Source: Pelodera strongyloides (Eukaryota > Nematoda > Chromadorea > Rhabditida > Rhabditidae). From it: 64,000 nt of DNA. The DNA lies in assembly GCA_036852015.1 (NCBI GenBank), contig JAANDG010000003.1:454001-518000 (forward strand), read 5' to 3'. Below, one piece after another: positions 45,688 through 64,000 of the stretch (position 1 is its first letter; each line of letters opens with the position of its first letter). The notes under the pieces are model-generated. The model was not told the DNA's origin. It did not search any database and worked only from the letters and a program-made list of their open reading frames with translations. Position numbers and translations under genes: made by a program.

Positions 45688-48530
45688 ATGACTACAAAAC
45701 CACCGCTAACATGCGTCAAGTGGATCGTTTATCTTTTCCGAATATACCCAGCATTGTTATACACAATTTCGTGCGCATTATTTGCCTTCCTTCTCATAGT
45801 GCATTTTAAAATCAGAAGGACTTTTCATCCATTCTTTAGGTGAGGTTTTCAATGTATAAGCGATATAATTATCTGAATCGTTAGGTTAATTTGCACAAAA
45901 TTCTCCACCTAGCAACATATGAAGCTAGGTGGAGAATTTTGTCCCCGATTGTTTTTTAGCCTCTTGTTTGGCATGGTGATACTCGTATATATTATTTGTG
46001 GCCTTGTGGCTATTGGCGCATTGGTACTTTCCCTTTATGATGATGTGCCCTTTATTGCGATATTAACTGTGACGGAAGATGTTACGTACACCATTATCAC
46101 ACCATTAGTATTATGCGTGGTCCTCGAACGCGTATATGCCACAATATGGTACAATAGTTACGAAAGAAGCAGACCGTGGATTGCCCTTGCTATTGGTCAA
46201 ATACTTGTCGTAGGTTATTTGTTTTGTATGTACACAATTCCTCTATTATTATTTTTAGCTTAAAAAAGACAAAACAAATTACCCCTGCTTGAATGCCTGC
46301 CACTAGTCATTTCAGGTTGTGTTTACAATTGCCTGTAAATGTGTCGATCTTGGTAGGTTCTTTGTCATACTTCTTTTCTGAAAATTAGATCCCTTAGGAA
46401 TACAGATATTCTATGTATTATAATAATTCTGTAAAAACTTAAAACTGCGCATCTATGCCCTATGTGTGGGCTGTAGTTTTACCGACCTTCTGTCTATGCG
46501 GCGCTTTCACTAACTTTAATTGCAGAAAATTATTTATGGGTTACCGAGGATCAATTATTATTCGCCACATCAGTGCTGAATCTTGTCGTGGGTTTTTTTC
46601 TTACCACTGCAGCAGGCTAGACCGCTTTCGCGTATCTTTCGCTGCGAATTCGCAAAGTTTCGAGTTGTACGTCACCCTAATGTATTAGTCTTCATTCTAC
46701 CCTAATCCTTTCCAGGTGGCTCTTGTTCTCCTTATAATCAATCGATATCAAGTTATCAGAACCAATAAGCACTCGATGACACTCACTGAAAAATATCAAA
46801 TTACCGAGAATATTAGAGTGGTAATAGTTTTTTAAATAGTTTTCTTTTATTTAAAAATTTTAAGATTTGTTTGACGCTTCAAGAGCGTGCACCTTTATTC
46901 AAGGGTGAAAATACAGATCCAATGTTTGCTTATGACACGTTCCGCAGAGGTCCTGAGCAGTAGGCGACGAGTTCCAGATGACAAATTGCTCGACGTCTTC
47001 GGGCTAGGGCGAGGGATCGCCCATGATTCCCTCGCCTGGTGGTGGTTTCAAAGGTGTCACAGGCCGGAATCGAACTCGGGTCGATTGCGTTAGAGACGAA
47101 CGCGCTGCCACTGAACCGCCAGGCCCTAGCCCTGGACCACCAGGCACTATGCATATAAGGTGTGAATTACGAGCTTGCCCGTGCTCATAACTCAATTGAA
47201 GTAGTTGTTGAGTGTGTTTGTATGCATGTACAATATATACAAATTGAGTACAATAGGTTTATCGGGTATGTTAGTATACCTGCTGTTAGCCCGACATTGG
47301 GCACACTGAATTGTTAGTTGAAATGTCTTCTCTCATGCAACGAAAAGGATGAGAGAAAACGGGGGTTAATTAATCAAAAGGGAACACCTTAGGATCCGCA
47401 GCTGTGTGATTAATTTTTTGATGATTTAGATAAAAGCTGGGATCCTAACAAAGGTATAAGAAAATTGCTCAAAGGGCCACACGCATGAAAGTATCAACTT
47501 GTGAGAACATTATAGTATAGTGAAATACTTTTCTTTTTTCCAACTAGTTCATATAATGTTTGGTGAAAAAAAATTGAATAAGTGTCTTTCAGGTTCGTAT
47601 AATTTTACCGGTTGTGATGCTCGATAATCTAATAACAATCACCGATACTGTGGCCTATTTTGTCTTTGATATCGACTATGTTTTCGATCCCGAACAATGT
47701 TGGCGTGATGATTATATTCCACTTTTTCTCGCTTTAACTTCGGTGGGTTCTGCATCCTTTTTGGTGACTAGATATGTGGGTTTACTTCTAATATGAAGAA
47801 CTTCCAGAATCATATTAAAAACGCAGATCGAGCATTATTCAAAACTCACGATGAACTGAACGTATTATGGTAAGAATCAAAGAAAAGAAAGTAACCTGTC
47901 ACTAATGTACAAGTCATAAGGTTTCTAATAATTGTGTCCACGAATTACTGGAAACTAATTTCAGTTGTCGGCCGTGCTCGAGTTAACTATTCCATTCGCT
48001 GTTCTATTAAGACATCAGGCGTATAGAAAACGTGCCACACGGATGCTCTGTCACCCTAGCGATACAGGGTCTTCCGCTGGCAGACAAACGGTAATTTGTG
48101 TTTTATTTTTCGATCAATACTGTGCTTTTTTGTAATAACTCACCAGCAAGAACACTTTACAGTCTCGCGTTTAGGTATAAATCCGAGATACAGGACTATG
48201 CATATGTGTTTAGCGCGTCACGGCGGCTCTCTCATTTTGTGTACTCTCTCGCCTGCTCCAATAGATGCATGAAACTGGCGCCACACCTGCGCGGCGTGAG
48301 CCCTGAAAATAAGATTGTGCTCTGCCTCGCTCTAAGCAAACAACAACGCATACATTTTGCGGAAAAGCTTGTTGGTGGCACTCTTGCTGTTTCTAATTTC
48401 TAAGGTATTTCAGGCAAGAATCCGTAATGTTCTCGGAAAAGAAGTCGACATCCGACAATCACAATCAGTCGCATTTGCAGCAATGATCAATCATTGGGAA
48501 TCCGCGATTCCGCCTGTTGTAGTGCAATAA
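45688..48530 (+). CDS. Sre-family seven-helix chemoreceptor, complete
   Basis: Candidate chemosensory GPCR of the nematode Sre family. Exons 45688-45839, 45960-46209, 46316-46352, 46526-46587, 46716-46820, 47593-47742, 47965-48090 and 48414-48530 join in phase to 999 nt, 332 residues. Helix 1 ends before the FHPFFSLLFG block. The DRY-equivalent VLERVYATIWYNSYERSRPW (E107, R108) is the family hallmark. Helix 5 (LNLVVALVLLIINRYQ) is completed across an intron, and the cytoplasmic block LTEKYQITENIRVV before helix 6 is the second hallmark. The last exons give LTIPFAVLLRHQ and the C-terminal block RNVLGKEVDI and MINHWE typical of the family's tail. The start is the first ATG before helix 1. The 37-nt exon 3 was placed by phase and membrane continuity and is the least certain. 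An AATAAA overlaps the stop codon at 48526-48531. Confidence 0.85.
46873..47140 (-). mobile_element. tRNA-derived SINE in intron 5 of the Sre gene
   Basis: Read on the minus strand the head has an A box (TGGCGGTTCAGTGGCAG) and a B box (GAGTTCGATTCC) about 35 bases apart, with a degenerate anticodon arm GCGTT-CGTCTCT-AACGC between. The unrelated body ends AATAAAGGTGCACGCTCTTG. A B box and tRNA-like head fused to a repeated body is the usual SINE layout. Not a functional tRNA: the loop lacks U33 and the acceptor stem does not pair. Confidence 0.65.
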
Positions 48531-48892
48531 AATATATGATATGTATTTATAATGATGCATTTGATCACGCCCAATCTGTATTCAACAACAGAAATAAAAT
48601 CTACAAAGTGCACGGTCCATGGCAAATACTATTTTTACCGTTAATAGGTTTTTGGCAGCTGTTTTTTGATCGCTTCGTAGTTAGTCTACCGGAAATATTA
48701 GAGGCTGCAAAAGGAGGACTCTTAATTTCAAGAACTTCTAATAAGTGAGAAAAGGACTTGTGAAATATGCGTGTTATTTTTGAGACGTTTAAATGTGGTG
48801 TATTTTTTTCTGCAGCACGCATAGCCATAGCGCATAGAAGAATACAACATAACATATATAATACAAAATTTTATCGCCGCCATAGAATTATT

Positions 48893-48971
48893 ATTTATTA
48901 AATTTTTAATTTGCATTCGCACATCTCACTCCGTCCTAATCGCTAGACGGTGGTACTTAGGGAGAGGAGAC
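48893..48971 (-). promoter_or_regulatory. possible 3' end of the modular gene
   Basis: AATAAA at 48899-48894 (minus strand) is the first canonical polyadenylation signal after the last modular exon. An acceptor (AATTTCAG) just above 48971 could start a tiny last exon, 48971-48957, encoding VSSP and a stop if the exon above ends at 49224. Confidence 0.35.
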
Positions 48972-49127
48972 CTGAAATTATGAATTAGAAGTTAGAAGAA
49001 TCCATTGACTATTGACTGAAAATATTATTCCCATGTAGTTTATTTGATTATACGATTTTGGAATATACGTGTGCATTTGCTAAGTTCACGCTAATCGCAC
49101 TGACAGTTGACGTGTCTGCGTCCGCGT

Positions 49128-60162
<11,035 letters not shown>

Positions 60163-60789
60163 TACCTAAACACAAAGAATATTTTTAGAAGCTTTACCAG
60201 CAGGAAAAAAACAAGGAAAGCATGTGTATGATCGCCAGATTAACTAAGGCACATGGTATTTTTCAAATTTTTGCTGGTCACCTCTTTTCACATGTATTAT
60301 ATGCGAATTCTGTTAGAATGTGTGTGGGCACTCATACCACCGTAGGGGGTCAATTTGCATACAATACATGGTAATGGTACCGTGAAGGCTAGACGGAAGA
60401 AAAGTAAATGGTAAAAGAGTAATGAAAACTAGATGTTTTATGCATAGACGGACTAGCTCGGCGCTTGCATTTACCGCTTTTTGACTGGCTTTTATATGGT
60501 CGCTTTTTTAATAAAAGTCAACCCGCTTTTCATACTCACCCGAGTACGTGGGTTGGCTTTTTGACACGTTTTTTCATATAATTTTCCCCTGAATGAAAAT
60601 GGTTGTTTGTGGTTAGGTTTCACGATTTTCGGGTTATTAATTTCAGTTTTCATTCATAGAATTTTTGTGGGAATACTGTAGTCCGATCGCAATATGCACA
60701 AAGACTTTACCTACCTGCTAATACAAATCGTGAGTCGCGTAAGTCCACTGTTATTTGTTATGTCTTCCCATCTGTCATTCTAAATAAAC
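60163..60789. other. upstream region of the modular gene, no gene seen
   Basis: Presumed promoter region of the minus-strand gene. No TATA box or repeat family stands out. No acceptor with a long T tract sits directly before the ATG, so spliced-leader addition cannot be inferred. Confidence 0.35.
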
Positions 60790-61909
60790 TTAAAGGGTCA
60801 GGCCCATTTCAGGCAACCCCTATGTTTTACTATTCGATATTTTTAACTTTACCATAAATTAAGAAAGATATACACGCGAATTTCCAGAAAAAAAGCGCCG
60901 TTCATATAAATATTTTTAATTATTCATACCCATACACAACTATATACCGTAGATTGTAGGCGTGCAATATAGAATGGTAGTATGGACAAACGTGCATGCA
61001 CGGACTCCAATTTTTCGGCGATTTTTTTTTCGTTTTTTTTTCGTTGTCTTGCTTGTTTGTTTGTAAACTTTATTTATTTTGTATGCTCTCTGATTCTTTC
61101 TGTTTTTTTCTTGTGTCTGTTTGTTTGCTTTTTGTTATTGTGCAACTATGTTGGATGTGACATGTGACTACATGCAATTTCCCGAATCGTTGCTTTCGCT
61201 GCTAGCCATCTCCGTTCTTTGTATTCCACTTCCCCCATTTTATTATATTAAGTTATTTTGTTGCTTCTTACAGGGGGTATCCACTTTACATCAATGGCTA
61301 ATACTGATGTATCTAGGTGGCAGATTAACAACGAGTTGCAGGTTGGTTTATTTTCTTTCTAAAACCGATTTTATTTTGAGGTTTGAGGTTGTATAATTTT
61401 TGTTTATATGTTTATGACAATTGTGTGGATTTGTTTTATCACGTCCTTCCAACTGGGAGGGAAGCACTATAAGAGCATATTCGAATGCGCAATATTATTC
61501 GCCGTCTTGTTTTATTAATCTTATCTCTTATCGTTATCCAGACTATCGCCGCATGAGTCTTGAGTGGATGGAGTAAGACTCGTTTTGTTTTGGAGAGTTG
61601 CGAAAAATTTCCTTACTTATACCGAGGTTGAAACGTAGAAAAAGTAATTGCGGAGCTATTTCGGTTGTTGAACACTAATCGGCGACTATCCTTTTATACG
61701 TAGCCGGCTCCGTTACAAACCAACCTTTCTCCTTTATATAATAAGATCGGTAGTAAACTTAGTGATTGACATACGTTTTCTTTAGAAAAACGAACACTAA
61801 TTGAAACTGGTCCGCGGGCGACGGTTGTGGAATGTTGTTGACGTTACAACGAAATATGTCTTCGGAGTACACGAATAAGGTGAGTGTAATTTCCAAAAAT
61901 ATTGTTTTG

Positions 61910-62022
61910 TTAAAACGAAATGCTAGCCTCTTTGGAAAATTTACATATGATAAGCAAATCCTATGTATCCTATGCTAATTTTGTACGCTAGCATTTCGCA
62001 AGAGGCTAGCATTTCGCTTTAA
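61910..62022. repeat. internally deleted copy of the GCGAAATGCTAGCCTC palindrome
   Basis: The left arm matches 16860-16935 closely (TGATAAGCAAATCCTATGTA), but most of the right arm is missing, leaving AAGAGGCTAGCATTTCGCTTTAA. Confidence 0.8.
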
Positions 62023-62235
62023 AGTGGAACACTGGCCGCTTTTTCTAATGCATCGTGCACAATTGAATTCTTGCGTATTTATGCAAAGTTGCTCCAGTTT
62101 AGCTCGTTTTTTATTCTAATTTATGTTCGTTTGCATAAGCTGCATACGAATATTTCTGTTGGATAATTATATTCCTGTGTATTAAACGTAAAAAACGGAA
62201 CGATTTCCAATAGCCGTTTGCACGGTATTTTTTCA
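62019..62235. repeat. CCGGCCGG-family element (worn right end)
   Basis: Begins in the TTAA that ends the previous element: TTAAAGTGGAACACTGGCCG, then GCATCGTGCACAATTGAATT and the mirrored TTTGCATAAGCTGCATACGA. Confidence 0.7.
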
Positions 62236-63466
62236 AAATGCGTTACAAGGAATGTTGTTAGTTGTTGTTAGGTAATTTTTGTATGTATCGTTGTAGGATC
62301 GATTTGGAGGCAACCGACCCGTGTCAGCTGGAATGCTGTGAAATTGACTGAACTGGGAAGAAATTGGACAATGGCAAGCGTTGAATTTTATTAATTTATT
62401 GATGTCCGTGCGTCCGTGTCTTGACACTAATCTAAATACTGTGTTTTATTTTGTACTTTTCGTTGTAAAAAGAATAACTACACGTGGTTTTTTTTAATAC
62501 TGAACGCAGCTTGAACGCTAAATACTGGCCGGATTGTATAACTTATGATAGACAACCGTATTTCCATCTTTTCACGTCTTTGTTAAAGGTAGTTGAACTA
62601 TTTATTTTTGTCATCCTTAGATGTGTTGTGGAATCGGTTCGTTGTGTTTATTAGCAATCCGACCGGGAATCACTGTTCATTAGTTCTTAGTCCTGATTTT
62701 ATCTTCGGTTGTTTACAACGTTCGTACATGAATTAAAAGTACTCTGCCTAACGTTATAGTTAGGGAACAAACTTATACTCAAGTAATGTATCATATTATA
62801 ATAACAGCTTTATTTTATTATACCTTCCAGCTTTTCAGTCGATTATTCCCACTGATGCCGTTTCTTATCGATTATGTTATTGTGTTTTCCAATCAAAATT
62901 ATAATTATGTGTATTTGTAAACAAGTTCTCTTCAATAAACTATTATCCTACTGTCTTGTGTTACCTGGTATTATGTGCTGCTTAATATATAATCATGTGT
63001 TATGTTCTTGGATGGCTAAGTAAAATCAACCGGATCGCGACCATTTTTCAGCCATCTTTTATAAATGAAAACACTTCGTGGATAATAGGAAAACAATAAA
63101 TGTTTCCAGTGAATGCTCTATTTCCATATTAATGTGCTCCTTATTCCTTACTTCACTAGTCACTAGAAATTTGATTTACCAAGCTTTCCATTCAGCCCCA
63201 CATATCACCGCTTTTTTCGTTTCCATCTTGTTGCCTAAAATGGAGCTCGTGCATGCACGTGTGTGGCGTGCTTGCACACTTGCATTCTATATTGCACGCC
63301 TACAATCTACGGTATATAGTTGTGTATGGATATGAATAATAAAAAATATTTATATGAATGGCGCTTCTTTTCTGGAAATCCGCGTATATATCTTTCTTAA
63401 TTTATGGTATAGTTAAAAAATATCGGTTAGTCAAACATAGGGGTTACCTGAAATGGGCCTGACCCT

Positions 63467-63889
63467 TTAAAGGAGGAGGCTCACGAGATCTAGATGTTCA
63501 ATTTCTTTCCTTTTCTCGAAAGATGCTGGTATTTGCTTCCAAGAAACATGCCTTATGAAGCCCTATTTTCAATTGGAAGGAACAAATGAATATTACGCTT
63601 TGAATTCTATCTAAATTTCTTATCGTATTAGACAGCTATTTCCAATGGTGGACATGCAAATTTGTATTCGATTCGAAAAGTCGAAAAGAATTGTAAATTT
63701 ACATGTCCAGCTCCGAAATCTACAATGCTATATTTTATTGCGATAGATTATTTTATTTGACTTCAATTTCTTTGGATTAATTAATTCCTTCAAATAAACT
63801 TGTGTAGTTTATATTTTTTGGAAGATCCATCATCCTTCGATAAAAGGAAAGAAATGGATTGTGTGGCTTTCGTAAGCCTCCTCCTTTAA
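63467..63889. repeat. GGAGGAGGCTCACGAG TTAA palindrome
   Basis: Starts TTAAAGGAGGAGGCTCACGA in the TTAA that ends the 2.7-kb element and finishes GTAAGCCTCCTCCTTTAA. Arms carry CTTTCCTTTTCTCGAAAGAT and CATCCTTCGATAAAAGGAAA. 63890-64000 after it shows nothing recognisable. Confidence 0.88.
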
Positions 63890-64000
63890 ATAAAAAAAAC
63901 CAATGATATAGGGTACAAACGACAAGCTAGCTTATACGGACATATGTTCTAAACCTCACAAGTCTAACAATAGGATATGGCGTAATCCATTGCAGCTACG

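Larger units (their letters stand above)
60790..63470. mobile_element. 2.7-kb non-autonomous transposon with inverted repeats of about 220 bp and TTAA flanks
   Basis: The left end TTAAAGGGTCAGGCCCATTT matches the reversed right end ending AAATGGGCCTGACCCTTTAA. Similarity continues about 220 bp inward (ACCATAAATTAAGAAAGATA, ACCGTAGATTGTAGGCGTGC, CGTGCATGCACG). The interior, 61010-63240, has no transposase frame; its longest open frames are under 95 codons and low-complexity. It contains two smaller TTAA elements. The same ends bound the 418-bp palindrome at 33262. TTAA duplication is typical of piggyBac-type transposition, so an autonomous relative elsewhere is likely. Confidence 0.85.

Noticed and set aside
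47050..47135. Functional tRNA gene
   Set aside because: The A and B boxes are present, but the anticodon loop lacks U33 and the acceptor stem does not pair. It is better explained as the head of a SINE.
61010..63240. Transposase gene inside the long inverted-repeat element
   Set aside because: The frames are short, T-rich and without DDD/DDE-type motifs or zinc-binding tails.

Overview
This is eukaryotic DNA from a nematode, most likely a Caenorhabditis-like rhabditid. The evidence is short exons with T-rich acceptors (TTTCAG, TTTTCAG) and three nematode-only chemoreceptor families (Str/Srj, Srh-like, Sre). The DNA is AT-rich and full of palindromic elements ending in TTAA, of the kind known from C. 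elegans as PALTTAA elements. All gene models here were built by hand from splice sites, reading phase and family motifs. No transcript data were available.

Layout. (1) 1-21 kb, + strand: a tandem array of four Str/Srj-type seven-helix receptors. The first is cut by the window edge and frameshifted. The next two are complete 339-aa tandem duplicates. The fourth is more diverged. All share the same exon lengths and intron phases. Their introns are swollen by miniature elements. (2) 22.5-27.5 kb, - strand: a complete 14-exon sulfatase of the steryl-sulfatase clade, with the formylglycine cysteine and metal-site residues intact. (3) 27.5-40.3 kb: no gene I can support, only repeats. (4) 40.4-48.5 kb, + strand: an Srh-like receptor (one uncertain junction) followed by a clean 332-aa Sre-family receptor. 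(5) 49.1-60.2 kb, - strand: a gene of about 29 exons for a secreted, acidic, Cys-containing protein of about 1,100 residues. It is built from repeated six-exon modules with Ser-Gly linkers, and I recognise no named family. (6) 60.8-63.9 kb: a 2.7-kb transposon with inverted repeats of about 220 bp, abutting another palindromic element.

The receptors are sensory GPCRs, expected in chemosensory neuron cilia. The sulfatase acts in the secretory or lysosomal pathway and depends on formylglycine modification. The modular gene makes an extracellular or secreted product. There is no sign of operons: the genes are far apart.

The two most unusual things are the modular secreted protein and the TTAA repeat landscape. 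The landscape has at least eight element families with the same kind of end, found end to end sharing one TTAA, nested, and fused, with one insertion that can be compared to an unfilled paralogous site.
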